Positions 14,738-23,133 of a DNA stretch of 50,542 nt are shown piece by piece. Both the position numbers and the translations under genes were made by a program. This stretch comes from Villigracilis sp900696595. GTDB taxonomy: Bacteria; Chloroflexota; Anaerolineae; Anaerolineales; Villigracilaceae. Every line of letters starts with the position of its first letter. Positions within the stretch are counted from its first letter, which is position 1. The notes under the pieces were generated by a model. That model was not told where the DNA came from. It searched no databases and saw only the letters and a list, made by a program, of their open reading frames with translations. The stretch covers positions 1 to 50,542 of the forward strand of contig SZPH01000016.1 in assembly GCA_030263615.1 (NCBI GenBank). The letters are read 5' to 3'.

Positions 14738-15310
14738 ATGATTACGCCCATAACCGCAAAAACCGCCGAAATCCAAAACGTAAAAGTTCGCACCTCCCCC
14801 GCGAGCGCCATCAAACATTACCTTCTGCCGTTTATGGTCTTCTTCGCCGTCGCCCTCGTCAGCGGATTGTTCTACTACCTCGTCCCACGCTCATGGAATT
14901 GGCTCGCCTCGCAAACCGCGTTATGGATTCACTTACTCACGGGCGTTATCAGTTTCTTTTACCTGGTTCCTTATGTTTTATCGCATCACAAAGAGAAGAA
15001 AGAAGCCTTCATTAACCTGATCTTTGTCTGGCGCGCTTTTCGCCGCCGCGAAAACGAAAACGACTGGTCCTATCAACAGCGGATTTTCGGTCACATCCTC
15101 AATTGGGTGATGTCATTACTCGGTCTCAGCGGATTGATTCTCCTCATCCCCAGCATTTTATGGATGAGCGGCATGGTTTTCATGGCAGGCTACCCCGCGT
15201 ATAAAATCGCCAACGCGGCGCATCTGGGGCTTGCCCTCATTTCACTCGCCTTCATCGGCTTTCACGTCATCCGCAGACCGAAGCGCGCCAAAAAAAATAT
15301 TAACCGCTAA
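14738..15310 (+). CDS. His-rich four-helix membrane protein, probable b-type cytochrome
   Basis: 190 residues from ATG 14738; an in-frame ATG at 14711 lies inside the palindromic repeat and is less likely. Four membrane segments are visible: LPFMVFFAVALVSGLFYYLV, LWIHLLTGVISFFYLVPYVL, ILNWVMSLLGLSGLILLIPS and AHLGLALISLAFIGFHVI. His residues sit in or near these helices (LWIHLLTG, LSHH, FGHILNW, AAHLGLA, GFHVIRR), as in heme-b proteins of the cytochrome b561 or hydrogenase/formate-dehydrogenase gamma type. I infer that it carries electrons across the membrane to or from the pentaheme cytochrome encoded next. Conserved heme-ligand spacing was not verified, so a non-heme membrane protein is possible. 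Confidence 0.6.
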   Translation: MITPITAKTAEIQNVKVRTSPASAIKHYLLPFMVFFAVALVSGLFYYLVPRSWNWLASQTALWIHLLTGVISFFYLVPYVLSHHKEKKEAFINLIFVWRAFRRRENENDWSYQQRIFGHILNWVMSLLGLSGLILLIPSILWMSGMVFMAGYPAYKIANAAHLGLALISLAFIGFHVIRRPKRAKKNINR

Positions 15311-15367
15311 GGACGCAAAGGTCGCTAAGAAATAAAACAGATTGGTGAAAAAAGATTCTTTCGTCCG

Positions 15368-15416
15368 CTAATCAACGCTAATCCTTACGAATTTGAATGA
15401 GATTAGCGTTGATTAG
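15368..15416. repeat. Hairpin with perfect 16-bp arms upstream of the cytochrome gene
   Basis: CTAATCAACGCTAATC (15368-15383) and GATTAGCGTTGATTAG (15401-15416) are exact inverted repeats around a 17-base loop. Units are near ten bases (ACGCTAATC), recalling the elements at 5-76 and 24481-24572. Confidence 0.7.
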
Positions 15417-15435
15417 TGAAGATTGGCGGATTAGT

Positions 15436-15441
15436 TATACT
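15436..15441 (+). promoter_or_regulatory. -10 box of the multiheme cytochrome gene
   Basis: TATACT followed by ATCCAA and the ATG at 15448, consistent with leaderless transcription. No ribosome site is visible. Confidence 0.45.
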
Positions 15442-15447
15442 ATCCAA

Positions 15448-16983
15448 ATGAAAAAACTCAGGCTAAACAAACCAACCCGATTTCTACTCATTGGCGGAGT
15501 CATCTCCGCCATTGCGCTTTTTGCCGCCATCTTCCTTTTACCCAAACCGCAAGGCACGGGTCAGGTATTGAATGAAGATATCCCCTTCTACTCCATGCCC
15601 TGGAACGACAACCCCTTCGCGCCTGGCAACATGCAAACCACAGACGGGAAATTGCTGAACAACGCGGACATCCCCTCCGCCGAATTTTGCGCCCAATGTC
15701 ACCAACCAGAATACCGCGAGTGGATCAGTTCCATCCATGCCGTCACGGGTCCCGACATTATTTACGAAACCGCCATCAGCAACAACGAACTCGCCCACAA
15801 AAACCGTCACGGCACGGAGAAAATCCGCTGGTGCGATTCATGTCACGAACCTGTCAACCTGCTGATGGGCGAAATCAACCCGCTTCCCGTCGTCGGACCC
15901 AGCCCCGTCACCGCCGAAGGCACAACCTGCATCGTCTGTCACACCGCCGTCAGCGCCGACCCATTGGCAGGCAACGGCGCGCTCACGCTCGACATCAACA
16001 ACATCAACGACTACACCGAAGCGCTCATCATGGCGGCGCCCGCCGAACACGCCCGCGCCATGCAAGCCAAATCGCACAACCCGCTCATGGGCAGTTCCGA
16101 TTTTTGCGGCGCGTGTCACACCGAGATTCGCCCCGTCGAAGTCAACGGCAACGAACCCATGCACCTGCAAAACACATTTGAAGAATGGCAGGACAGCGAA
16201 TACGCCGAAAAAAATATCCAATGCCAGGATTGTCACATGCACCCCGACCCAGCGGCGTTCATCTCTCAGTTAAACGAAACAGGTCAAATTCCCGAACGAA
16301 TCGTCTCTCATCGCTTCGTGGGCGTGAACTATCTGCTGACCGATTCCAACCTGCCATCCAATCTGGTGACATATCTGCGCGGCGGACTCCCGCCTGGCGG
16401 CATTTCGACTGACGAATGGAAAGCCGACCTGCTCGAACAAAACCGCCTCATTCTGGACCTGTTGCAGGCGGCGGCAGACCTGAGCATTTCCGCCCCTGAA
16501 AGCGTTTCCCCCAACTCGACAGCGAATCTGGATGTCACCATTGCCAACAGCGGAGCGGGTCACAGCCTGCCCACAGGTCCGCTCGACCAGCGTCACATGT
16601 GGCTCGAAGTCAAAGTGACGGACGCGGCAGGCAAAGCGCTTTATCACAGCGGCTGGTTTGACGACAAAACTGGTCAAGTTGACCCGAACGCCGTCATCTA
16701 CCTGAAGATTCTCACCGACAAAAACGGCGCGCCCATCTACGAACACATCCTCTTCGACGTGGAAAAATATCACTACACCCGCGACCCCATCCCCGCCAAA
16801 GCCAGCGACACGATTCCCTACTCGTTCACCGTCCCAGCCGACGCGCAAGGTCCGCTCAAGGTGGAGACCACCCTCTGGTATCGCCTCGCCCTGCAAGAAT
16901 TTGTAATCTATAGTTTGAAGATGGATGTCATCCTTCCGCCCGTGATGATGGAGCAGGCATCGGCGGAAATTTCAACGCGTTAA
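15448..16983 (+). CDS. Pentaheme c-type cytochrome, membrane-anchored
   Basis: A 511-residue protein with an N-terminal anchor (FLLIGGVISAIALFAAIFLL, residues 12-31) and five CxxCH heme sites: CAQCH 81, CDSCH 129, CIVCH 161, CGACH 220 and CQDCH 259. Extra His residues between them can serve as distal ligands. Residues about 345-500 form a beta-rich domain with SGAGHSLPTGPLDQRHMWLEV, typical of the domain that follows the hemes in bacterial cytochrome c-554-like proteins. The start at 15448 is chosen because upstream codons read through an intergenic hairpin. It is the last gene of the iron locus; with the His-rich membrane protein it could form an electron path to the cell surface, for example for ferric reduction or ferrous oxidation coupled to FTR1. 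The redox direction is unknown. Confidence 0.88.
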   Translation: MKKLRLNKPTRFLLIGGVISAIALFAAIFLLPKPQGTGQVLNEDIPFYSMPWNDNPFAPGNMQTTDGKLLNNADIPSAEFCAQCHQPEYREWISSIHAVTGPDIIYETAISNNELAHKNRHGTEKIRWCDSCHEPVNLLMGEINPLPVVGPSPVTAEGTTCIVCHTAVSADPLAGNGALTLDINNINDYTEALIMAAPAEHARAMQAKSHNPLMGSSDFCGACHTEIRPVEVNGNEPMHLQNTFEEWQDSEYAEKNIQCQDCHMHPDPAAFISQLNETGQIPERIVSHRFVGVNYLLTDSNLPSNLVTYLRGGLPPGGISTDEWKADLLEQNRLILDLLQAAADLSISAPESVSPNSTANLDVTIANSGAGHSLPTGPLDQRHMWLEVKVTDAAGKALYHSGWFDDKTGQVDPNAVIYLKILTDKNGAPIYEHILFDVEKYHYTRDPIPAKASDTIPYSFTVPADAQGPLKVETTLWYRLALQEFVIYSLKMDVILPPVMMEQASAEISTR

Positions 16984-16989
16984 TTTATC

Positions 16990-18678
16990 CTATGGGATGT
17001 AAACTTCGCACACGCCGGCGGCGATGTCGCAGCGCGCCACTTCTTCGTCGAGCCATAAGACGCGGAATTGGGTCGAGCCTTCCTTGGGAGTCCAGAACAG
17101 GACCTCGAAGGGGCGGTCAAAGCGGGCTTGCACGGTTTTGATGATCCCCGCCCAACATTCAGCGGGGTTAAGATAGGGAGGGTCCTGGTCGCCGTACACG
17201 GTGATATTCACGCAGAAATTGCGCGGAAGGTGATCGAGGTCCGGCGTCTCCCATCTATGACCTTCGAAGTAATCTTTTGCGGGGACGCCTTGTTCATCCA
17301 GCCGTTGAAAGACAAAGGCGGAAAGGGAGCGCGTTTCGTATGACCGGTTAAGCATGTAGAAACTTGTCGCGTTGTAAAAGATAGTGTAATGGCTTCCTTC
17401 GGGATAGAGAATCGTCGGGACGATATTGGCGGTGGGGGAGGGCTCGGGCGTGGACGTGAACGGAATGGGCGTCTCTGTCGGCGCGGGGGAAGAGGTTGGG
17501 GACGCGGACGGAGTCTGGGTTGCAGGAACAAGTTCGAGCGGGGTCTGAAGCGCGGGGGTTTCGGTTTCGGCGGGCGAAGAGGCTGGGAGGGTGAATCCGT
17601 TTCGGGCGAAGAGAAAGGCTCCGATCCCCAAAAAAAGGAGAAGGACAGCCCAGATCCAATAATTTCTTTTTTGCGCGGGGGCGCCCGACCTCACGGTGGC
17701 GGGCATTTTTGCGACGATCAACTCCGGCGCCTGGAAGGGTTTGTTCGCGGCGCGTTTTGAAATCTGTTCGATGGAGTGTTCGCTGCGGCGCACGGTCGGC
17801 GCGCCGACGGGCAGCGGCGGCAGGGGAGTCTTTTTCATCGAGCCGGTTGGGGCAAGTGAAAATTCGAGCGCGTCCATGAACTTTGCGCCGGTCTGGTAGC
17901 GTTCGCGGGATTTTTTTTCTAACGCCTTGAGCAGGACGGTTTCGGCGTCGGTCGGCAGGTTTGGGTTGAGCGCGCGCGGCGCGGGCGGTTTCTCGGAGAT
18001 GTGTTGCAGGGCGACGCCTGCAGGGGATGGATCGTTGAACGGAACTGAGCCGGTGAGGATTTCGTACATGATGACGCCCAGCGAATAGATGTCGGATTGC
18101 GGCACCGCGTCGGCTGAACGTTTGGCTTGTTCGGGCGATATGTAGTGAGGCGTCCCGAAGATGTTTCCCATGGAGCCGTCGCGCACTTCGAGCGCCATGC
18201 CGAAGTCGCCGAGCAGGACGCGCCCGTCTTTGGAAAGCAGGACGTTGGAGGGTTTGACGTCGCGATGGATGACTCCGTGACGGTGGGCGTAATCGAGCGC
18301 GTCTGCGATCGCCCGACCCACGCGCAGGGCGTCTGCGATGGGCATGAGCGTGTTTTCTTCGCGGTACAGGTTCATGATCGCGCCGAGGTCCTGTCCGTCC
18401 ACGTATTCCATGACGTAGTAGGGGAAGCCGGGGGCATCGTCGGCGTAATAGATTTGGACGATGTTTTCGTGCCGCCATTTTGCCATCATGCGCGCTTCGT
18501 TGACGAAACGCCCGGCATAGGCGGGATGGTTTTTATAACGCTTGTCCAGCACTTTGATGGCGACAGGGCGGTGCAGTTTTACGTCATGCCCGAAGTACAC
18601 CATCGCCATGCCGCCCTGCCCGAGCAGGCGTTCGACCTTGAAGTTGGCGAGAGTCGTGCCGATTAGCGGGTCTTTCAT
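16990..18678 (-). CDS. Membrane-anchored Ser/Thr protein kinase (PknB type)
   Basis: 562 residues. The kinase domain (about 12-270) is complete: Gly loop GQGGMAMVY, Lys 42 in AIKVLD, HRDVKPSN with Asp 140, DFG with Asp 158 and APE-like ISPEQAK. A Pro-rich juxtamembrane stretch leads to a membrane helix (about 339-357, YWIWAVLLLFLGIGAFLF), then a Pro/Ser/Thr linker and an extracytoplasmic C-terminal domain of about 130 residues with Cys pairs (NFCVNITVY, PAECWAGI, ARCDIAAGVCEVYIP), not a PASTA repeat. It should sense something outside and phosphorylate cytoplasmic targets. The start overlaps the stop of the upstream 812-residue protein gene by four bases (ATGA), so the two are translationally coupled and probably functionally linked. 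Confidence 0.92.
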   Translation of the reverse strand: MKDPLIGTTLANFKVERLLGQGGMAMVYFGHDVKLHRPVAIKVLDKRYKNHPAYAGRFVNEARMMAKWRHENIVQIYYADDAPGFPYYVMEYVDGQDLGAIMNLYREENTLMPIADALRVGRAIADALDYAHRHGVIHRDVKPSNVLLSKDGRVLLGDFGMALEVRDGSMGNIFGTPHYISPEQAKRSADAVPQSDIYSLGVIMYEILTGSVPFNDPSPAGVALQHISEKPPAPRALNPNLPTDAETVLLKALEKKSRERYQTGAKFMDALEFSLAPTGSMKKTPLPPLPVGAPTVRRSEHSIEQISKRAANKPFQAPELIVAKMPATVRSGAPAQKRNYWIWAVLLLFLGIGAFLFARNGFTLPASSPAETETPALQTPLELVPATQTPSASPTSSPAPTETPIPFTSTPEPSPTANIVPTILYPEGSHYTIFYNATSFYMLNRSYETRSLSAFVFQRLDEQGVPAKDYFEGHRWETPDLDHLPRNFCVNITVYGDQDPPYLNPAECWAGIIKTVQARFDRPFEVLFWTPKEGSTQFRVLWLDEEVARCDIAAGVCEVYIP

Positions 18679-21113
18679 CGGGCGGGTTTTCCTTTGAGCT
18701 GGCGTTTTGTGACGGATTTCCGACTGGCAGAGGCGATGCGCGTCAGGTCGCGGATGAAGCGATTGAAACCCTCGACGTAGGCGTCGAGGTAATCCTGGGT
18801 TATCAGGGTTGCGAGGTCTCTACGCCCGATGTTGTGAAGCGCCTGCGCGTGAGGGCGGAAGTCGCGCAGGTGGATGCGCAGGTTGAGTTTTGCGTCTGTG
18901 ATGACGCCCCAGGCGAGTTGTTTCTGGTTGTTGTCGTCCTTGGCGGTCATGAAGCGCGTCAGCGCGCTGGTTGGCGCGACCGCGCCGACGTTCGAGATCA
19001 CTTCGCGCCCTTTGATCAGGTTGTTGAGCGAATCAAAGCGTTCGGGTATTTTATCCAAAAGCCGCTGGATGGGAAGGGGCAGGTGCGCCAGTAGTTTGAT
19101 CGCCCCCGCGGCGGCGCTCTCTCCCTGCGAAGCCATGTCTTTGGCGCGCGAGAAGTAGGTTCCCAATCCGCGCAGGGTGGCGAGGTATTTTCTTTGCGAG
19201 GCGTCGAAGGCGTCGAACAGTTCCGCCCGGTTGCCGTCGGGCGCGTTCTCGTAGGCGTCGAGAGCCTTGAGCGTTTCGGAGTGAAGGGGGAGCAGGTTCA
19301 ATTCCGCAAGCGGGGCTTCGATGCACAGCGGGGAGACCCGTTCGCGCGGCGCTTTGAGGCTGGCATCCATGGGGATGAGGATCGAGGGATTGGTGCGGCT
19401 TCCCTCGCCGACGACCTGTTTCAACGATGCGGCGACGTCGGGCCTGGATTGGGAGAGGCGTTGAATCTCGTCGGATAATTTTCTTGAGGGAATGTAGGTG
19501 GCGGCGTGGATGGCGCGATATAGTACGAGCAGGTCGTTGACAGTCAGTTCGATTTCTTCGCTTCGTTTTTTGAAACTTCTCCGCAGGGTAAGGCAGGCTT
19601 TGATGTCCAGCCGGTCGTTTTCGGCTCCCGCCTCGGGCGTGACCTTGGGCGCCTGCTGGACGAGCGCCAGGTCGGCGGGGGAGAGTTGGAGCGCGAGCGA
19701 AGTGTAGATACGGTTCGAGGCGGGTTCGGGGTCGTCGAGCATATCCAGATAACGCGCCCAGGAGAGGGCTTCGTTGGTCATGATCTCGGAGAGCGCGGTT
19801 CCCCATGCGCCGTCGAAGAAGATGTGCGACTGGTCGAAGACGAAGGTCTCGCCGGTGTCAAAAATAGTCAGCGCGTGCGATCCGATCCCGCGTTCCGTCA
19901 TGCGCAGTTCGGAGAGCGGCAGGGAAGAGGAGCGGACGTCGGCGTTGATCAGGATCGGCGCGAACTTGAGGTTGTCCAGGTCGTTGACCAGCATCGGGTC
20001 GAGTTTGGAGCGCAACCCCGCCAGTTCCGAGCGTTTGACGCGGGCAAGCGACGAGATTTGAGACGGCACAGAGAAGGGGGAGGCAAGCAAAGCCGCGACC
20101 TGCGCGCGCGCCGTCAGCGCGTCCAGGGGTTTTCCCGCTTCGTCGCAGACCGGGAGCAGGTAATAACTGTCGTTGTAAATGACGCCGATCTTTGCGTCGG
20201 CGAGGTTGAAGGGAACCCGCGCTTCGCCGTAGGCGCCCGGTTCGAGATAGGCGAGGATGGACATCTGTCTCTGGTAGGCGACCAGATCCTGCGCGGCGGC
20301 GTTTACGAGCGCGTCGCGCCACTTCATGGTGACTTGTTCGGGCATGGTCTGGGATCGTTTGCGGATGAATTCGTCGAACTTCATGCGGCGGTAGGCGGGG
20401 TAGTCGTACATCGCGCCGTCTTCGTCGCGGCGGTAGGGGCGTTCCAATTCCCATTCGCGCAAAATACGTTTTGCTTTCTGGGTTTCCATTCCCGCTTCGC
20501 GCATCGTCTTTTCCATCAAGGAGATCGAAACGCGTTCGCGCCATTCGTTTTCGAGCAGGCGCGGATATTGATGCAGGCAGGCGATGGACGCCATGACCCA
20601 GGCGGTCAGCCGGTCGGTCTTGTCGAGCCGGATGCCGTGTTCGTTGAGCAACGCGTCGAAGCCGCGCGTTTCATTTGTATGACGCGCGGTATCTTCGCGC
20701 AGCGCGTAATCGGCGTAGAACTGCCACATTCCTTCGGGGAAGGCGGACGCTGGATCCTTGCCCGCCAGGCGCAATAAATTCTGATAGCCCCAGATCACGG
20801 CGGCGGGGCCGGCAAAAAAGGCGGCATACACTGCCTGGTCTAAAATCTGTTCCACACCGCTGAAGAGAGCCGTGACATCCTGCTGTAATTTTTGAACGGG
20901 GATGCGCCTGCCCGGAAGCCGCGCCAACCCGCTCAGGATCATGCCCGGCACGTTCCCGGCGGGGACGACGCGCGAGACCAGTTGCACCACCGCCTCGATC
21001 TCCGGCAGGGTTAACCGCGAAAGTTGCTGGATCGAACTGCTTTTCGCAACCGTCCCCAGGCTGGCAGCGGTCAACTCCGATGCCTTGTTGACGCTGGTAT
21101 TTTCGACGCTCAT
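18675..21113 (-). CDS. 812-residue protein of unknown function with an HxxxDG motif, coupled to the kinase
   Basis: A large soluble protein without signal peptide or membrane helices. I do not recognise the family with certainty. One visible motif is FDQSHIFFDGAWG with His 430, Asp 434 and Gly 435. HxxxDG is the catalytic signature of the CoA-dependent acyltransferase superfamily (CAT, carnitine/choline acyltransferase, condensation domains), and the 813-codon length with a helical N-terminal half would suit a carnitine-acyltransferase-like fold. The second half is helical and charged. The ATG at 21113 is preferred over the preceding in-frame TTG; TATAAT lies eight bases upstream, so the mRNA may be leaderless. 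It overlaps the kinase gene start by four bases. It could be a kinase substrate or partner. Confidence 0.6.
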   Translation of the reverse strand: MSVENTSVNKASELTAASLGTVAKSSSIQQLSRLTLPEIEAVVQLVSRVVPAGNVPGMILSGLARLPGRRIPVQKLQQDVTALFSGVEQILDQAVYAAFFAGPAAVIWGYQNLLRLAGKDPASAFPEGMWQFYADYALREDTARHTNETRGFDALLNEHGIRLDKTDRLTAWVMASIACLHQYPRLLENEWRERVSISLMEKTMREAGMETQKAKRILREWELERPYRRDEDGAMYDYPAYRRMKFDEFIRKRSQTMPEQVTMKWRDALVNAAAQDLVAYQRQMSILAYLEPGAYGEARVPFNLADAKIGVIYNDSYYLLPVCDEAGKPLDALTARAQVAALLASPFSVPSQISSLARVKRSELAGLRSKLDPMLVNDLDNLKFAPILINADVRSSSLPLSELRMTERGIGSHALTIFDTGETFVFDQSHIFFDGAWGTALSEIMTNEALSWARYLDMLDDPEPASNRIYTSLALQLSPADLALVQQAPKVTPEAGAENDRLDIKACLTLRRSFKKRSEEIELTVNDLLVLYRAIHAATYIPSRKLSDEIQRLSQSRPDVAASLKQVVGEGSRTNPSILIPMDASLKAPRERVSPLCIEAPLAELNLLPLHSETLKALDAYENAPDGNRAELFDAFDASQRKYLATLRGLGTYFSRAKDMASQGESAAAGAIKLLAHLPLPIQRLLDKIPERFDSLNNLIKGREVISNVGAVAPTSALTRFMTAKDDNNQKQLAWGVITDAKLNLRIHLRDFRPHAQALHNIGRRDLATLITQDYLDAYVEGFNRFIRDLTRIASASRKSVTKRQLKGKPAR

Positions 21114-21121
21114 CAAAGGCG

Positions 21122-21127
21122 ATTATA
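21122..21127 (-). promoter_or_regulatory. -10 box of the 812-residue protein-kinase operon
   Basis: TATAAT on the minus strand, eight bases before the ATG at 21113 (spacer CGCCTTTG). No ribosome site is present; leaderless start likely. Divergent from the aminotransferase promoter at 21289. Confidence 0.5.
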
Positions 21128-21181
21128 TGTCACGTTGCTTTTGGGGATGTTTGTGCTTTCAGATTTGTTAGGCGGTTCTAT

Positions 21182-21281
21182 GTACGACAAGGCTCGCCTT
21201 GTCCGCCGCGCGGGGCAAAATAAATTTTGCCGTACGACAAGGCTCGCCTTGTCCGCCGCGCGGGGCAAAATAAATTTTGCC
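21182..21281. repeat. Two exact tandem copies of a 50-bp double-hairpin unit
   Basis: Positions 21182-21231 and 21232-21281 are identical. Each unit has GACAAGGC-TC-GCCTTGTC and, 10 bp later, GGCAAAA-TAAA-TTTTGCC (TTTA loop on the other strand). The array lies between two divergent promoters, ending eight bases before the -10 box of the aminotransferase gene. Confidence 0.9.
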
Positions 21282-21288
21282 GTACTGC

Positions 21289-21294
21289 TATAAT
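21289..21294 (+). promoter_or_regulatory. -10 box of the class IV aminotransferase gene
   Basis: TATAAT followed by CGCATC and the ATG at 21301, a leaderless arrangement. The spacer and -35 region are formed by the 50-bp repeat, so the repeat supplies part of the promoter. Confidence 0.55.
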
Positions 21295-21300
21295 CGCATC

Positions 21301-22176
21301 ATGTCTGTTCATGGATTTCGACTTACCTCGAAGAGAATCCTGTCCTTCGACCCTTCCGCTTCATCCCTCGACGAGTTGACGGGTCGGGTTTCAGACGGCT
21401 TTTACTCCACCTTTACCACGCTCTCCGGCGGGACGCGCGTCCTCGGCTTGAGGGCGCACCTGAAACGGCTGTACGGTCCCGCGCGCAAATTTCATATTCA
21501 CCCCGCAGTGAATCAAGCGACCCTGCGCCGTTATATCGCTGAACTCGCGGCGGCGAACCGTCCCGGAGAATCGCGCATCCGCCTGATCCTTACGAAGGAC
21601 AGAGGCGATATGTACCTCGGCATCCTGCCGTTCACGCCGTTGTCCGAGTCTGTTTACCGCGACGGCGTTCAGGTCGTGACGGCGGAAATGGCGCGCCACG
21701 ATCCGCGCATTAAAGGCACGGATTTTATAGCCCAAAGCGCCGGTTTAAGGAAACTGATCGCAGGCGGGGTGTACGAGGCATTGTTGACCCGGGACGGAAA
21801 AATCCTGGAAGGCATGACGTCTAATTTTTATGCGGTGATTTCTGCGACAGAGTCAAAAGTCTCCCAACTTTTGGAATCGCAAAGTAAACTTTGCGGCACA
21901 CTGGTTACGGCTCAAAAGGGAATCCTGCTCGGGGTGACGCGGCGGGTTGTGATCAGGCTGGCGAGAGGGGAGGGGATGCGGATCGAATATCGCCCGCCGC
22001 GCGTTGATGAAGATTTCGACGAGGCGTTTCTCACGTCCAGTTCGCGGGGCGTGGTTCCGATTGTGGCGATTGACGGGAAGCCGGTGGGGCAGGGGAGGCC
22101 CGGGGCGCAGACAAAAAGACTCTCTTTAGCGTATCAGGCTTACGTCCGCGAGAGAAGCGAGGAAATTTTTTCGTAA
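21301..22176 (+). CDS. Class IV aminotransferase (BCAT/ADC-lyase fold), with in-frame repeat insertion
   Basis: 291 residues, PLP-dependent fold type IV. Diagnostic stretches are GFYSTFTTLSGG near the start, DPRIKGTDFIAQ with the PLP Lys, then GGVYEALLTRDGKILEGMTSNFYAVI, and LVTAQKGILLGVTRRVV. Branched-chain aminotransferase, D-amino-acid transaminase and aminodeoxychorismate lyase share this fold; the sequence does not let me choose. Between FYAVI and LVTAQKG, about 16 residues (SKVSQLLESQSKLCG) are translated from two palindromes at 21854-21895, an in-frame insertion in a loop near the active site. The start at 21301 is preferred because TATAAT lies six bases before it; codons upstream are inside the promoter. 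Confidence 0.85.
   Translation: MSVHGFRLTSKRILSFDPSASSLDELTGRVSDGFYSTFTTLSGGTRVLGLRAHLKRLYGPARKFHIHPAVNQATLRRYIAELAAANRPGESRIRLILTKDRGDMYLGILPFTPLSESVYRDGVQVVTAEMARHDPRIKGTDFIAQSAGLRKLIAGGVYEALLTRDGKILEGMTSNFYAVISATESKVSQLLESQSKLCGTLVTAQKGILLGVTRRVVIRLARGEGMRIEYRPPRVDEDFDEAFLTSSSRGVVPIVAIDGKPVGQGRPGAQTKRLSLAYQAYVRERSEEIFS
21854..21895. repeat. Double palindrome inserted within the aminotransferase coding sequence
   Basis: CAAAAGT-CTCCCA-ACTTTTG (21854-21873) and CGCAAAG-TAAA-CTTTGCG (21878-21895). The second belongs to the TTTA-loop family on the minus strand. The reading frame is preserved. Confidence 0.75.
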
Positions 22177-22200
22177 GGCAGAATGTTATTTTGACTTGCT

Positions 22201-23133
22201 TTATCCGCCGCGCTCGAACAGACGGGTAAGGATCAGGCGCGCGAACTCGATGACGCGGGTATGAGATTCGGGGGAAGCGTCCAGCCAGAAGGCGAGGTTG
22301 AGGTTCAGGACGACGTTGCCCTGCAGAACAACCGCGTACAACGCGACTCCATTTTCGTCCTGCCAGAAGCGGGCGTCGTCGCCGAGGGAATCGGGGATGG
22401 AGGCGTCGGGATGGGGCGCGATCAGTTCGTCGAAGAAGGCGGCGGCGCGGGCGGAGTCGGATTCGACGGCGAGGGCGTAGTAGAACGTGACAGCGGTCTC
22501 GGATGGCGCGGTCATGCAATCGTAGGTCATCACGCCGTTCTCGCCGATCGCGCCGCTGGAGGTAAGGGGAAAGTCAAGCGACGTTCCAAGATAGGGCGAA
22601 AGGTTTTCGGTTTCGATCAAACTGCAAGCCTGGAAAAATTCGCCGGGAGGCGCGAGCGTTCCCGGGTCCGCGAAAGAGCCGCCTGCTTTCGCTTTGGGCG
22701 TGGGGAATTGCGAGATCAAACCGAAGCGGGCGATGTAATCGTAGGGCTGTCCGATCAAACTGACGGTTGTGGGCGTGGTTGGCAGGTAATCGCTGGGAAC
22801 ATCCACCGCGATGTCGAGTTCATCGCATTTTTCGCCGAGGTCGCCGATGCCATGCAGGGTAATTGCGCCTTGCGCATCTGTGACGCCGGAGGAAAGGTTC
22901 GCGTTGTCGCGGGTCCCGGCGTGATACATGGCGACGGGAATTCCCGCAAGCGGACGTTCGCGCTCGTCCTGTTTGCCGTCCCCGTTGGAATCTTCCCAGA
23001 CGACGGCGTCGCGCGCGGGAAAACATTCGGAGATGGGAGAGCCGTAGCCGCTGGGAAGGATGGGAGTCGGTTGGGAGGACGCGCCGCACGCGGCGAGCAG
23101 GAAGGAGGGAAGTAGAAAGCGGAGGGACTTCAT
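22201..23133 (-). CDS. Lipoprotein with an SdrD-B/CNA-B-like domain
   Basis: 310 residues from ATG 23133, which overlaps the TGA stop of the upstream recombinase gene (ATGA); an ATG at 23145 is in frame but deeper in that gene. The signal peptide ends LLAAC (Cys about 16). Residues about 35-140 resemble the calcium-binding beta-sandwich of surface adhesins: VVWEDSNGDGKQDERERPLA, GIPVAMYHAG, GVTDAQGAITLHGI. The rest (about 150-310) is a conserved-looking globular region (MTYDCMTAPSETAVTFYYAL, FARLILTRLFERGG) that I cannot name. It is exposed on the cell surface. Translational coupling to a recombinase seems accidental in function. Confidence 0.7.
   Translation of the reverse strand: MKSLRFLLPSFLLAACGASSQPTPILPSGYGSPISECFPARDAVVWEDSNGDGKQDERERPLAGIPVAMYHAGTRDNANLSSGVTDAQGAITLHGIGDLGEKCDELDIAVDVPSDYLPTTPTTVSLIGQPYDYIARFGLISQFPTPKAKAGGSFADPGTLAPPGEFFQACSLIETENLSPYLGTSLDFPLTSSGAIGENGVMTYDCMTAPSETAVTFYYALAVESDSARAAAFFDELIAPHPDASIPDSLGDDARFWQDENGVALYAVVLQGNVVLNLNLAFWLDASPESHTRVIEFARLILTRLFERGG

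Noticed and set aside
19686..20777. A 363-codon plus-strand frame opposite the 812-residue protein
   Set aside because: Low-complexity Arg/Val/Gly composition and no motifs; a shadow of the coupled minus-strand gene.
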